Below, piece by piece: positions 1 through 12,754 of a DNA stretch of 64,000 nt; position 1 is the stretch's first letter, and every line of letters starts with the position of its first letter. Source of the stretch: Epiperipatus broadwayi (lineage: Eukaryota; Onychophora; Udeonychophora; Euonychophora; Peripatidae); NCBI GenBank assembly GCA_028023455.1, contig JAQFVV010006294.1, positions 3,873,001-3,937,000 of the forward strand, given 5' to 3'. A model generated the notes under the pieces. The model did no database searches. It was not told the DNA's origin and saw only the letters and a list, made by a program, of their open reading frames with translations. Made by a program: the position numbers and the translations under genes.

Positions 1-2815
1 TCATAATTATTCACTAAAGCAAAAGCACTTCCAAGAATTTTATGCAAAGGATTGTATTCACTCATAGATGAATGATTATCAAAAACTGTAAGCAGTTTTA
101 AAGAATCAAGCAATATCATAAACTAAAAGAGTCATGAGCAAATATGTAATTTATGAATTGCTTTTTATCAAATTGGTAAATGAATCAAAAACATTCAGTA
201 AATCAAAAAAAGTTTGTGGCAATGTTTGAAATTAAATAGTTATTTACTACTTATTTCTATTATTCAGTTTCTACATGGTAGTATGAAAGAAAAATGTTTT
301 TATTTCAGATGAAAAATGTGAAAATATGAAAAGAAACATGTTGAAGAGCTTCAACTTTGTTGTCTATTACATGATAGTAGTCTTTCTAATAGTTTACAGG
401 TGGTTTCTTCATCTTCTTTGTTTCTAGATTTACAATATATTTATGTTAAAAAGAATATAATATCTTTTTAAAAAATCGTATTTTTTTAATTTTTCAAACA
501 ATCATAATGTAAATATAAGCAAATAAAATATACAATTATGGGGAAAAGGGAAAGGCTTAATAGCTTATAGAAAATGATTAATAGAGAAGAAACAAAGAAT
601 GGAAGTTTAGTCATATATTTTCCAATTCATAGGATGATTTACATGATATTCTTAATGTCTTATAAACTTATAAAAACTTTAGTTTAATAATTAATGTTTA
701 AAAAATTTAAGTATATTATCAACCAATGATAAAAAAAAAAATTTCAGCAACTTTTCAACTGGATGGCTGTCAGCTTGAGATTGTTTCTTAATTTAAATAT
801 CTCAGTAACAGCAGAAAGATAAATTTAAATGCTGAAATATGAGATAAACTGTAATGTGCTGTTGTTTTACTTAACAAATCAAAAGAAAAAACATTTCATT
901 TCAGTGACATAATTTGCTATAGTAAACTAATTGTAAAGTGAGCTATTATTCTTTATAATTCTATAGAAGTACACCATGCATTCTCCATTAATGAAATATG
1001 AAGGTTCTGGGAAATTTTCATTAAGGATGCCCTGTAAAATTCTAAAAAAATGACAGTAAAATTATAAGACTAATCGGTATAATCTTTAGTTTGCACAATA
1101 TGATCATCTTAAATCTACTATTGCAAAGACATATTTTCACTGGATTAGATAAGTGAAGCAGAATAAAAATAATGAGCTTCCTAAAACCAAATTTTAAAAT
1201 GAACTTGAGTCTAATCATAGAATAAAGTGGAAATTATATCCAGAATAAAGATATCTCCTCAAACATTAGAAAATATGAATAACTATAATATCCAGTGCTG
1301 TTAGTTTTTGTACAATAGCATAGAATTCTCACTATTGATTCTTCTAGACACTTCAAAATTTGGAAACTTCAATTTTATTCAAAAGAATTCACGATTAAAA
1401 GGGAAACAAATGTATCTTTGTTGTACAGATATTTAACTAAATCAATTTCATACAGATATTATATATTACTAACCTATAACTATGTTTGTACAATACAAAT
1501 GGTTCTATAAAAGATGTCAAAAAAAAAAAAACAAATTCAAAGACCAGCATATATGTGGACATATTTGAAAATCATGAGTTAGTTTAAATAATCATCACTA
1601 AACATATTTTAATTTTTTTTTATACTGGAGTTAGAATGGTCATACATGTTTACAAAGAGTTGCTAATGAATATATAGATATAAATAAGCTAAACCCAAAT
1701 ATTTTTCCCAATTTTTGATCATTTTTCCCATATGAAAAGCAGAAGGAAAAAGCATCAAATCACATCACTATCTAAGACAAAAAAATTACTATACTGCAAT
1801 ATAAAATGAAACACTAAGATCAAATGACAAAACTAATTTGTTCCTGAATACTGGAGATCTAATGGTGAGATGACATGACGTTAACCAGCTAACCACCAAG
1901 ACTAAACCCCAATTAACTGATATATGATGTATGAGAATATTATTAAAACTTTATCTTCCTTAAATAAAATGATTCCTTACCAACAGTATGAAATATAGAT
2001 TTATAATGTCAATATCAAATGAATCCCTAACAAACGTAACATGCTTTACCTTCTAATGAAAATTTTATATTATCCTTCATGTTACCATGATGATTCCTTA
2101 TGATGTGCCACTTCACTTTTTTTATAAAAGGGATTCAAAGTCTATCATATAAATTTCTTTTCATAAATTTGAAAAACATTTTGTAAATGAATTTCAGTAA
2201 TAAAAGTTTAAGCATCCAGCTAAGTATTTAGGTTTTCTATATTGTGAACTGATAGTTAAAGAAATATATCAAGATATTTGTAAATTTATATATTGTTTGT
2301 GCAATATATCATGTTTTCTTTGATTTACTGATGCAAGCAAAACATCTTCTTAAGCACCTAAACTTTAAAATCATACATTCATTCACGTGCATATAACATC
2401 TATAGATATATTATTTTAGAAACCAATTGAACATTAGCTATGCAGTTATTTATTATAAAGAATTCATTATTAATAAGTGCTGGTGTTACAAATAGAATAA
2501 AAAAACTATCCTTTTGCAAAAATAATTTTTATTTAGCAGTTTATTTCAAGAATGTCCAAAACTGTTTAACTTCGTATAGATATTGATGCTAATGTTACTG
2601 GTTCTTAAGTTATTACTTTTATTATTACTGCTAGGAAAGTAATAGAAATGCCAGTTAAAATCCAATCTGTTTTAATGCAGGTAATAATTTAGTTTAAATG
2701 TATTGATTTAATTTCCAGGAAAGAAAACAATTGTAGATATATAAATTGTTGCAACAATAAATGAAATAAAATAAAATAAAAAACTTTTTTTCTTCTTTAA
2801 TATAAAATTTAAATG
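1..2815. other. AT-rich non-coding stretch
   Basis: No ORF of note and no repeat structure that I recognise. It lies downstream of (or in a 3' intron of) the minus-strand coiled-coil gene. A weak candidate terminal exon at 927-1031 on the minus strand is discussed among the rejected items. Confidence 0.5.
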
Positions 2816-2819
2816 TAAT

Positions 2820-5520
2820 ATTGACATTCGTTTATAGTAGTGCATTTATTTTTTTTAAAAAAATAAAATTAAAGTATAAATGTTCGCAAATAAAAGTTAT
2901 TAAATAAAAGTTAGAATTAAAAATTGAAAACTAAAAGTTTGCAAAAACATATATATATAAATCGCACAGATAGAAAATTATTAAAAAAAAGCTTTATTAC
3001 AAAAAAAAAAAAAGTATTTTAAAACTAAATTTTAAGCAAAAACTTAAAGATAAAAAACTATATATATATCTTTAAGAATGTACAATAATTAAATTACTTT
3101 CTATTGTGTTAAAACTCAAAATGGAAATGATTGTTGTTTTTAATTAGTCTAAAGTAAACAAGCCCTTGGAAGAAATTTATAATTAAAGGTTAGATAAGAG
3201 ATAAAAAAATTTAAAATATTGCGTCACCCGCTTGTAGAAGGTCAACCAACGCTCGGATCCTGATGAAGACTACTGGAACAGGAAATCATGGTCGATGAAT
3301 CCAGAGGATTAATATAAAAAGAAAAAAATTAAAATTAACAACAGTTCCAACTTAGGTTTTTGATGGGGGGAAGATGCACTTTTCACCTTCTTACTATTTT
3401 CAAAGAAAAAGACTGTTGAAATATGAATGACGCTATTGTAGACCCCGAATCATATGGGTCCTGCAATAAGATAGTTCCAGGATTGAACCAGTTAAGGTGG
3501 CCTTGGGATTGATAACTACGGCATGAACAACAGACCGGTCTTCCCTGAAATTATGAATAATATAAGACTTCGCGGGAATTGGCACAAGAAACCATGTATA
3601 AACGTTGGCAAGTCAATTATAATGCTCGGGAAATAGCTTGGACACTTACCATATCTGCCGTACAGGGCGCCACTAGGCTATTCGAACCTAGAAAATTTAT
3701 AATGTAGGCAGATACACTTTGTTAAGATCCAATTTTATTTTATTATGACTGTAGCCCATGACACTAGCTCAAGGAGACACATAGATTTATAATAAATACT
3801 TATTTAAAATATTTCAATAAAGATAGATTTTTAAAAAAAAATAAGCTATTGCCAGTTATAACACACAAAAAACATTTATTGACTCACATATATAAATCTG
3901 AGGAATAAATTTAGATTTTATTATTGATTTTAAATTTAAATTATTATTTTAGTAGGTCCGCATAGATGGACAATTTTAATAATATCTTTATTTTAGAATG
4001 TTGAGTATAGATAAACTACATAGATTACACAATTAAAACCTTTCAAAATATTCAACCTGACTAAAAGTTCGTAGCTAAACCAATGTTCGCTTCCCGATAT
4101 ATAGACACAACCAATGCAATATGAAAATGTTAGCATAAAATCATGCTGACAGGAATGTATGTCTGCAGCATGATATTATTTGAATGAAATGATTCTCGAC
4201 CAGTACAGGAATGTGCGCCTGTCTGGTAAAGGAATCATGTATATAAAATATTACAGAGAAATGCTACCTATGGATGGAAGAGCGGTACTTTGCTGACTTA
4301 CATTCCCTATCCATAAAGCGAAAGGGTGTCAATGTCACAGGAAATACATCTGAATCCATTGCAACGCAATGACTACATCTTTGGGGTCATGCATTTCAGT
4401 TGGGCATGTTGCCCTGCATGCTAACACACTTCGCATTACATTGATATAAACACCCATATATATATCATATCTCTCTATGAGCATCGACTCAACTACGAGA
4501 CAAATAGTCTGAAATTAACCCCAATGACCTAACCCAAACTTAACGAATCTATGCAACCATCTACACCCAACTTTAAATTTAATACATTTTAAAAATTTAG
4601 TTAATAAATAAAAATAAAAGAAAAATGGAAATGATTATTAAACATATGCATAAAAAAAAAATTATTAATACTTGATTTAGAATTCCTTTAAGTCAGATAA
4701 GAGTTCTTCAATTACTAATTGCAAGTTTGTAAAAGTTCATATTAGATAAACAAAAGAGTTCATAGTTTACGGATTCCGGCAGATTTAGAGGTCCATCTTC
4801 ATGATTACTTTCCTAGATCGTCCGTCCTCCTTGGAAACGAAGCCGCTACTTGCCATTCATTTGGTAAATAACTGTTATCGGGAGGCCTCAGCTGGTTGTC
4901 AGGAAATTAAATCTATTGCAGACTCCACGATGTAGGAGTCTGCAATACAGTTACAGTTCATATGTAGATTAATAGATTAAAAACGAAAAAAAACTAATGA
5001 ATTCAATTATTTTGGCTTTTTATACTTCCATAGTCTCTTATCAGCATTTTTACGGATCCATCAAACATGATGTAGCTGATCCTAAGGTCTGGATGTTGTT
5101 TCTTTCTGGCCTGTGCTGTGACTTGGTGCTTCCATTGGTCAATCTATAATTTCATTCTCTTATCTGACCTTTATTATTTAAGTGCCCTAAGGGCTAGTTT
5201 GCTTTACATTTAATTAATAAAACAATCATTTCCATTTTCTAAGATGCAACATGATAGAAATTAACATTTATTTCTATTTTCAAAAATATTAATCTTTATC
5301 TTTAGATCTTTGCTTTTTTTTTTTTTTTTTTTACAAAAAAGTACTTTTAAATACTTTTTTTTTCTTAAAATATTTTTAAAGTTTTCCACCTGCGTGAATA
5401 TATATGTTAAACATAACTCTTTTAATTTTCTTTTAGTTTTTAATAAAATCATTTTTACTTGTGATCTTTTTTCCCTTTAAGTAGTAATTTTAAAATAATG
5501 TAATGGCATACTGACACTTT
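2820..5520. mobile_element. Long-terminal-inverted-repeat element, copy 1 (non-coding)
   Basis: About 390 bases at each end (2820-3210 and 5150-5520) are diverged inverted copies of each other. Shared landmarks are GGAAATGATTG, AGATAAGAG, a GCGAAC/GCACAGATAG stretch and T-rich tracts. A further left-type copy of the motif lies inside at 4620-4710. The interior is less AT-rich than the flanks and has no sustained ORF. The same family is present at 49.9-51.3 kb, where the right end matches the left end of this copy (reversed) very well, so these are true family termini. Long inverted ends with a non-coding centre fit a fold-back-type or non-autonomous DNA element. The superfamily is not identified and no target duplication was found. 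Confidence 0.6.
3436..3466 (+). other. Hairpin motif inside the long-TIR element
   Basis: GACCCC...GGGTC followed by CTGCAATA forms a small hairpin. A variant (GACTCC...GGAGTC, then TGCAATA) occurs at 4920-4948, and a third, reversed, is at about 50680-50710 in the second family copy. The stem is preserved while its sequence changes. Confidence 0.45.
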
Positions 5521-5570
5521 TTTTTTAACAGTAATATGAGTATTTAACAAAATAAGAAATGTTAACTAAC

Positions 5571-5661
5571 CTTCTTTTGCAACATCAACATGGTGGAATG
5601 CATATCTGCATAATCTTTACTTAACTTTTCATATTTCATTCTTGTTTCCTCTAATGTATAT
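5571..5661 (-). CDS. Coiled-coil gene, exon F (3'-most exon identified)
   Basis: Read on the minus strand, the exon is preceded by a T-rich acceptor ending TTTTAG and followed by a GTTAGT donor. It is 91 bases: one base completing a lysine codon (AA|A) from the exon at 16453-16605, then 30 open codons starting YTLEETRMKYEKLSKDYADM and ending LQKK. The heptad-like spacing of Leu/Met/Tyr and the Lys/Glu content continue the coiled coil of the upstream exons. The exact phase match across a 10.8-kb intron is the main support. The open phase-0 end shows that at least one further exon is needed downstream. Protein identity is not recognised. Confidence 0.7.
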
Positions 5662-7070
5662 CTAAAAATATTTAAATAACACTTAGTAATTCTGAATTTG
5701 GTATTACAATAAATAACTATAATAATAATAATAAAAAACCACTGAAATAATTATTAAATATACCAGATAAATCCAGATATTTATTTAATTAAACCAGTTA
5801 AATGGCTTTCAATGAAAGTAATGTTTTTCAAGAGATGCACACAAAAAAAAATGTCAGCAAGACAATTTTTTATTTATTTATGAAAATGAAGACAGATAAA
5901 AAAGATAATATAAAATCTAAAAGATTAAATTCAATTTATCATTACAGAAGAATAATTATATAACAAACATATATTAGGTTTATTACTGGAGTCAAAGCAA
6001 ACCAGCAGAAAACAAGCACTGTCCTGGAGTATGAAAGTATTAACAGATAATTATATGTTTTCATTTAAGGAAATCAAATGGCAATAATTTATGACTAGTG
6101 AGCAAATCCAGTGACTAAGATACTCTTTAAAAAACTTTCAACATAATAGTTATAATTTTTCTTGGTGACAAAAATTGTTTTTGGTTTTACCAGATTTCAT
6201 AATTCTAAAACCAATGTGTAACTTTTGTTATAATATTTTTATGGTAACTAGTAAAGAGAAAACTAAGAAGAGCAGATATTTAGAAAATTAACTGATTTTG
6301 TGTTTACTTTTTTCACAATGTCAAATTTTAGTAATTAATCTGGTATTTCAATAGTTTATCAATCTTTTTCAAAGACTTCTTTTTTCCTATAGCTTAAACT
6401 AGAGGAGAAGGAAAGTTTCTGAAAAAAATTGAACAATCAAAATGTCAGATTAATACAGTTATTGTGAAAAAAATAAGTATATAAAAGGTTGATTTACTAA
6501 ATAGTGAATAATATGCAATGCTAATAGAAAGTACTATTTAATAAGTGCAGATAATGTATAAACTAATATCAGTTTCACAGTTGTTTTTTTTTTTTTTTTT
6601 ATAAACCATTTGTACATAAAAAATAACTAAATTCTTGTTTATATTTGAATGTCCCTCATATCTATGACTGTCTAGAACTAAATTAATTTTTTATTTATTT
6701 CAAAAGTATTCATAAAAAAAAAAAAGAATTGTTATGTAACAAATGCAACAGGAAATCAAACTGAAAATGTTACTCATTGATTTTTGCTGAAGCTGTATAA
6801 AAGTGAATATTGTATTATAATAATAAAAAAAAAATTGCAATTAATAATTTTTAATATCAAAAATTTTATCACATTAAAATAAATAAAAATAGCATATTTA
6901 ATCAATATGGTACTCTTTTTATAGAGTCATTTTCCTTTGATAGTGGCAAAAGATTGATTGCTTTGTTTTGTCAATATTGTTTAAAAATTATTTTCTAAAA
7001 GACATATGTGGATTTTTTTTTTTTTGCACAAATTATTATACATCTCAAAAAATATATCCTTTTTCCGATC
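5662..7070. other. Intron sequence, nothing recognisable
   Basis: AT-rich sequence with homopolymer A and T tracts. Part of the large intron between the exons at 16453-16605 and 5571-5661. Confidence 0.5.
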
Positions 7071-7074
7071 AAGG

Positions 7075-8425
7075 ATAAAAATAGAAAGTCAATTTATTTT
7101 TTTGTATTGTTCTTCTGTTAAGTGTCCAAATCTCAAATCCATAAGTAAGCATTAGTAAAACATATTTATTAAAACCAATTTCAAATACAAAGGCATGGTA
7201 TATCAAACGAATCCATTCAAGATTAATTCTATGATAATTTCATCCATTATGTTTCCATCTTTTGTAGGTGTTAATTTTTTCTAATTCCTGATTATCAATA
7301 CTAATTTTCTTCTTAACACTGTAGCAACTTTCCCCATACAATATTGTCACCAGATCAGTGCATCAAAATCCCTATCTAATGCCTACTCATCCAATATCCC
7401 TGGACTAGTTTCTAACTTATGGCTTTCATCAATGAGAAGCCTTAGATTTGAAAGTACTGTACTGAGATTTTTGGATAAATGGTGATTAGGTGATGTTATA
7501 GTGTTTTAATTTTCTTTTTTTGTGAAAATCTATTGAGCATTCTTTTAGTCTTTTTATCATTTATTTTTATTCTTACTTTCAACTTTTCCTGAAACCGTGA
7601 AGCATTATTTACAAAAACAATCATTTCAACTATAAAATCTAGATGAGTTAAATGATTTCCAGATATTTTTATTCTCTTAGCTTTTCATTTCAATTCATAA
7701 AATTATTCTTACAAAACAGCTGCAAATGATTTTGGTGATATGGAATCATCCTGTCATACATTCTTTTCAAATGTTAATTTTCTTGTTGTTGCTAAATAAT
7801 CTGATCATTGCAATTGCATTTGGATAAATATTTTTCAGAATATAATGATATCCTGGATCTACAACTTTATGGTTCAAGGCTTTGGCTATTGTGGAAATGT
7901 TTATAGAATCCGATGTCTTTTCATAATTTATAAATCAAAAGCATAATGGCAACTCGTATTCATTGGGTCTTTCTATAACTTATCTCAATCTTTGGATGTG
8001 ATCTACTATGCTAAGGCTATTTTTAAATCAAGGTTGTTCTTTTGATTGGGTGTGAATTAAAAGTTTGTTGTATATACATTGCAATCATCTTACTAAAAAT
8101 TTTGTATAGAACTACTAGATCTATAATTTCTAATATCTTCTTTATCAACTTTCTTAAATATCAATATTACTACAATCATCTAGTATATTTTTATTATTAG
8201 ACATTTAACATATAGTATTGCCAACAATTTTTCTATTTCACCACCTGCTTCTTTTAAGATATTTTAAATAATTCCATCGTGTCCTGGAGTTTTATTTTTC
8301 TACATATAATTAATTGCACATTTCACAACTTCATTTAAAATGCCTAGTGATTCAGAAGATGTAATAACTATAGTAGTTACATTGTCTTCTTGTTCTTTCT
8401 TTATAGAATTTTTCCAAATATTGCT
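7075..8425 (-). pseudogene. RTE-type LINE, older copy 1, reverse-transcriptase part
   Basis: The minus strand matches the better preserved RTE copy at 21.4-22.6 kb along its length, for example the 3' region equivalent to 21476-21510 and the linker equivalent to 22549-22612. It has many stops and frameshifts and no long ORF, so it is older than copy 2. It is interrupted at 7313-7506 by a ribozyme-bearing insertion. Its 5' part is not adjacent: it reappears at 12755-13880, so about 4.3 kb of later sequence splits the element. An RTE LINE normally encodes an APE endonuclease followed by reverse transcriptase; here both are dead. Confidence 0.75.
7313..7506 (-). mobile_element. Ribozyme-bearing short retroelement, degenerate copy inside RTE copy 1
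   Basis: About 194 bases interrupt the RTE copy and are flanked by a 10-bp direct repeat TAATTTTCTT (7302-7311 and 7507-7516). On the minus strand the insert matches the 3' half of the 22626-23081 element, including GGATATTGGATGAGTAGGC. It contains a decayed hammerhead core at 7397-7437: UUGAUGA in place of CUGAUGA, then GAA, the palindrome ACUAGU and C. The C3-to-U change should abolish cleavage. The 5' part of the element is missing. Confidence 0.65.
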
Positions 8426-9591
8426 ATTTTTAAAGAAATATTTGGATCAGTGAGAGGGATTTTGCCACTACAAATATTATAAGCAGTGATAGCTCGTAAA
8501 ACAAAGATGAAATTACTAGAGAACATTTGACAATTAATTAAATTAGATTAAATTAAAAACAAAACCAATAAAATATATTAGTAATTTTAATGCTTGTCTT
8601 GTGCATAGCATAATAAGAGACACATATATGCAATATCATTTTATCTCCATCAAGCAGTAGTTCACCAATGGATCGGTAAGACATTTTAATAGTTAAAATG
8701 ATTATTCTGTGGATATAGGCAAAATTTAGTATGCTGCATATATGACTTCTGGTATCTGTTTCCATATTTATATGATTAATTGCTTAATGCTAGACAGTAA
8801 TAGTCTCATTTGTGTTTCATATGACAATTGTCATTATCATATTAATTTATTGGTAAAGTTCAGTTATACTTTAATGCTGTCAATAGCATATTATAGATTG
8901 ATATTATGAATAATAGTTACTAGACATAGCAATGCATTAAAATTGCCAATAAATCTGAAGGAATCTCCCTTTAACAAAGTGAATATAGCTTGTTTTATGT
9001 TGTTTCAGAGATATATATGTTTTTGGTTGTTTGTCATTATTGTATAAGGTTGTAAATAAATCTTGTTTGAAAATATATTTAGTTGTCTGTGGCCTTATTG
9101 TTAATCATCATCCATATTATTATTAATAGTGCTATTAACACATTATCTTATTGTCTTAAAATTATCACCAGTCAATAAAATAGATCTTATTAACATATCA
9201 CAACAAATTTTGTTAAGATTTTACATTTAAAGGACATTTAGAGTTTATGGCTTATTGATCAGAACACTGTTGATCTTAAGCACATATCTTATTTTAAATA
9301 ATCTTTTAATGATGATCTATTGGTTTTGGAATAATATGTTTATCTAAATCATTAGACATACCATTCACTGATCTTGATCACATATCCTATGGGCATTAAA
9401 TAAAATGTATTATACTGACTTTATTAAGAATTTCTGAGAATTTCAGAAAATTTGAAGCCCATTTATTATTAATATTAGCATTGTCAAATGTTCTCTAGTA
9501 ATTTCGTCTTTGTTTTACAAGCTATCTCTGCTTGTTACATTTGGTAGTGGTAAAATCCCTCTTACTGATCCAAATATATTTTTAAAAATAG
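8424..9591. mobile_element. Inverted-repeat DNA element with ~107-bp arms
   Basis: Bases 8424-8532 and 9481-9591 are inverted copies; both include GGATCAGTGAGAGGGATTTT-type sequence and the terminal CTATTTTTAAAGAAATA. The 1.17-kb element has no ORF and sits at the point where RTE copy 1 breaks, so it probably inserted there. Its interior (8590-8960) has a diverged relative at 40525-40920. The target duplication is unclear. It fits a non-autonomous DNA transposon of unknown superfamily. Confidence 0.6.
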
Positions 9592-10315
9592 TAGTGAACT
9601 CTGAGAAAATTAATTTACTGATTAAGAGTCTCAACTTTAACTGTGTTTTAATTTTCATCTCTTAATTCATTCATTATGCTTTGCTTTGAGCTCTTATGTT
9701 TATCTTCAGTTTTATTGATTCAGTATAACTTTAAGATGTAAGGTGGAGGTATTGTAAGATCCGCAGTACACTTTGTGACTTTCCCCCTAAATTTGCATAT
9801 GCTAGCCAGCCAGTTTTCATATAGAACCTTATATGGTCATTCATATTATGAATTATGTTTTACACATACCAATTTTCATATAACATGCTATGGTATTTAG
9901 GATCCCTTATTATAAATGTTTCTTCTTTGTTATATATGTTTAGAGTACCCCTCTTGTTATACTGATTATTACTTTGGGTTGGAGGTTACAAGGTTTCTCT
10001 ATTAGGACTTAATTAATATTAATTTTGATGTTATCTTTACTCCTGTTCTTCTGATCCCCTCTCTACAATCTATGTTAGTCTATTTATAACTTTTATCAGA
10101 GAGAATTATTGTACAAAAAAAAAATACACCAATTAAAGCATACATACATTAATTAAAGCATACATACTGTAACTCAGGAGGCATAAAATTCTCGTGAACA
10201 AGTGCCATGAATGATGAGTTATGCAACATGAACAACTGGATTGGTTTTATATAACAATAAATTTATTTAACAATACTTATTTCCATAACAATGTTTGGAT
10301 CACCAGTCCAGTCCT
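9592..10315. other. Non-coding sequence within the RTE-splitting insertion
   Basis: No recognised feature. It lies between the inverted-repeat element and the tandem repeats that follow. Confidence 0.4.
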
Positions 10316-10460
10316 CCACAGTTATTTTGATTGTATCAATATTTGGATAATAATTCAACAAAAGTTTATTACTAGTTCATGTTTGACACAGTTCCACAGT
10401 TATTTTGGTTATATCAATATTTGGATAATAATTAAGTTTACTACTAGTTCATGTTTGACA
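10316..10460. repeat. Two-copy ~80-bp tandem duplication
   Basis: CCACAGTTATTTTG-type sequence followed by ATATTTGGATAATAATT and TACTAGTTCATGTTTGACA appears twice in direct order (about 10316-10392 and 10393-10460). The second copy has small deletions. Confidence 0.7.
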
Positions 10461-10579
10461 GTTCATCTTCGGAATTCCATTTTCCTGTATGCGCATATAT
10501 ACTCCTAGGTTAGATGGATCACTTATTCATCATTGATGATATATTTATCCGGGTTATCCATTAATCCTTGTGTTATGAT

Positions 10580-11260
10580 TCTCGTATAGAATATTATTCT
10601 GATCCAGGTACAGATATATTTTATTTATAAGCATTTACAATTCCTTCAGGCCTAGATGTATATTATATCTCAGCATTTGGTATACCAGCATTTATAATTC
10701 ATCCAGATATAAACACATTTTATATGTGAGCGTTTGCAATTTATTCAAGTATAGTCGTGTTTGGTGCATAAACAGTTATAGTTTATTCGGATATAGACAG
10801 ATTTTATTTATGAGCATTCATAATTTATTTAGTTATAGCTATATGTATATAGTATCTCAGCATTTCTAATTCTTTCAAATATAAACATATTTCATATCTC
10901 AGTAATATAAACAGTTATAATTCATTCAGAGAGAGGTATAGTATATGCAAGCCTTTAATATTTATTCAGGTATAGACGTATTTGGTATATAAACAGTTAT
11001 ACTTCATTCAGATATAGACATATTTTATTTATGAGCATTTATAATTTATTTAGTTATAGCTATATATAATAGCTCAGCATTTCTAATTCTTCCAGGTATA
11101 AACTTATTTCATATCTCAGCAATATAAACAGTTATAATTTATTCAGATGTAGATGTATATTATATGCAGGTCTTTAATATTTATTCAAGTATAGATGTAT
11201 ATTTTATTTATCGGCATTTACAATTTATTTAGTTATAAGTATTCGTTTTTATTTTATTTT
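10580..11260. repeat. Minisatellite with higher-order period near 222 bp
   Basis: Basic units of roughly 40-60 bases contain ATTTATTCAGATATAGAC and CAGCATTT/GAGCATTT variants. A longer unit beginning TTTATTTATGAGCATT recurs at about 10803 and 11026, with a partial third copy near 11200. Copies are diverged and no coding frame runs through. Confidence 0.7.
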
Positions 11261-11743
11261 AATTCAGATGTATATGCCCATAAAAAGATAATCATTTATG
11301 ATTTACTTTATTAAAAACGCCTTTTGATTATAGACATTTAAGTATTTATGATTCATCACCAATAAAACGTATTTTCACACAGCTATAATTATTCATGATT
11401 TATTTTAAAAAGACGTTTTGTTTCCTTTTTTTATAAACACATATAAATATTTAATATTTCATAAATTTGTTACCTTCACTTTTATCCAGTGTGTTCATCC
11501 ACTTCAGGTTACTATTGTATTTCAAAAAGGGTCGGTTTATTTAAGCTGAATGGCATTATTTACTTTCCATGGTATTCACCCAGGCAGGCTTGGAGATTCA
11601 TGGCGATGGACAGAGAAAAGAAGCAATTACAGATTAGCCTAACATTCTTATGATTTCCTTAATAATACTTTCTTTTTTTAACATCAGCAGTGTGGCTGTA
11701 AATATTATATTCCAAAGGTGACTCTGCACTAAAATCAGTTGGC

Positions 11744-11801
11744 AACTAAACAGCTAAGCAGCACCGAGACAAAACTAAACAGCTAAGCAGCACTGAGACA
11801 A
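11744..11801. repeat. 29-bp tandem repeat, two copies
   Basis: AACTAAACAGCTAAGCAGCA followed by CCGAGACAA occurs at 11744-11772 and again at 11773-11801 with a single C/T change. Confidence 0.8.
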
Positions 11802-12189
11802 AACTCTGGAACCTTTTTAACTCTTTAACTTTCTTAAATCCCCTGTGAACTCCAAACTCCACTATTTATACCCTGATCTATTCTCTGGATTTAAGAAATT
11901 ATGACTCCCACTGTATCTTATTTGTCACACAGCTTTCATTTAAGCCCGAGTGCCCTTCTCTTCCTGATGATTGGACCACTACTTTTAGAGGGACAGATAA
12001 GGAATCATGTAGATTAAGCCATGTTTTTCAATTTGATAAGTTTGCCTCAAGCGAATATTATATTTTGTACAATGACATAAGTTTCAAAAATTAAAAATAT
12101 ATTTTAATAAATGCCAGCTTTAAATAAATACTTAGAGAAATATTTATATCATAATTTAAAATTATAAAAATCATTAATATATAGGGTAT

Positions 12190-12262
12190 ATGAGCACAGA
12201 CTTTCACATGACCACCACTCTCCACACTATCTCATAAGACTGATACACTTGAACACATATAT
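12190..12262. repeat. Dispersed fragment related to the 36.9-37.8 kb inverted repeat
   Basis: CACACTATCTCATAAGACTG followed by ATACACTTGA resembles the arm terminus of the inverted-repeat element at 36.9 kb (CACACTATCTCATACAACTG). It is a solitary fragment. Confidence 0.5.
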
Positions 12263-12754
12263 AATGAAGGTTTATCTGTTTTTTTCTCTCTCAATTATAG
12301 AAAATAATGATTTTCTTTTAAATTTAAACTTTTTGCTTTATTTATTTTTTTAAAAAAATAGGATCAACTTCTTTCATATACATCTGCCTTTCTTTAAGTG
12401 GACGGGTAAAATAAATCTTAGAATACATACGTAAACAGAGTTTCTGTTTCAATACATTAATACTTCTCCATCTATATTCATTAATGATAACTAATTAAGC
12501 TGTTCAAAACTATTTTACATTGCAAAAAAAAAAGAATATGCTTTATAATTAATTAAAAATATTAATTCAGAATAGCTACAATTTTTAAGTCTTTTTAATG
12601 ATACTTATTAAATAATACCAAAACAACAATAACAAAAAAAGATGTCTTCCGCAACAGACAGCCCGTTATGGAGTGAGTTTAAATTACGGACTATGGGAAT
12701 AAATAGAATATAGTAATAATGATTTATTATTAACTAAATAAAAATTTAATTTAA

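Noticed and set aside
927-1031. Possible terminal exon of the coiled-coil gene on the minus strand (acceptor TTTTACAG, 34 codons starting GILNENFPEPSYF, then stop TAG), in phase with exon 5571-5661.
   Set aside because: Short, the acceptor tract is weak, and the sequence is not coiled coil. Phase agreement alone has a one-in-three chance. RNA evidence would be needed.
3253-3300. CCTGATGAAGAC...GGAAATCATGG considered as another hammerhead.
   Set aside because: It has CTGATGA and GAAA, but no stem II pairing and no palindromic stem III or matching stem I.
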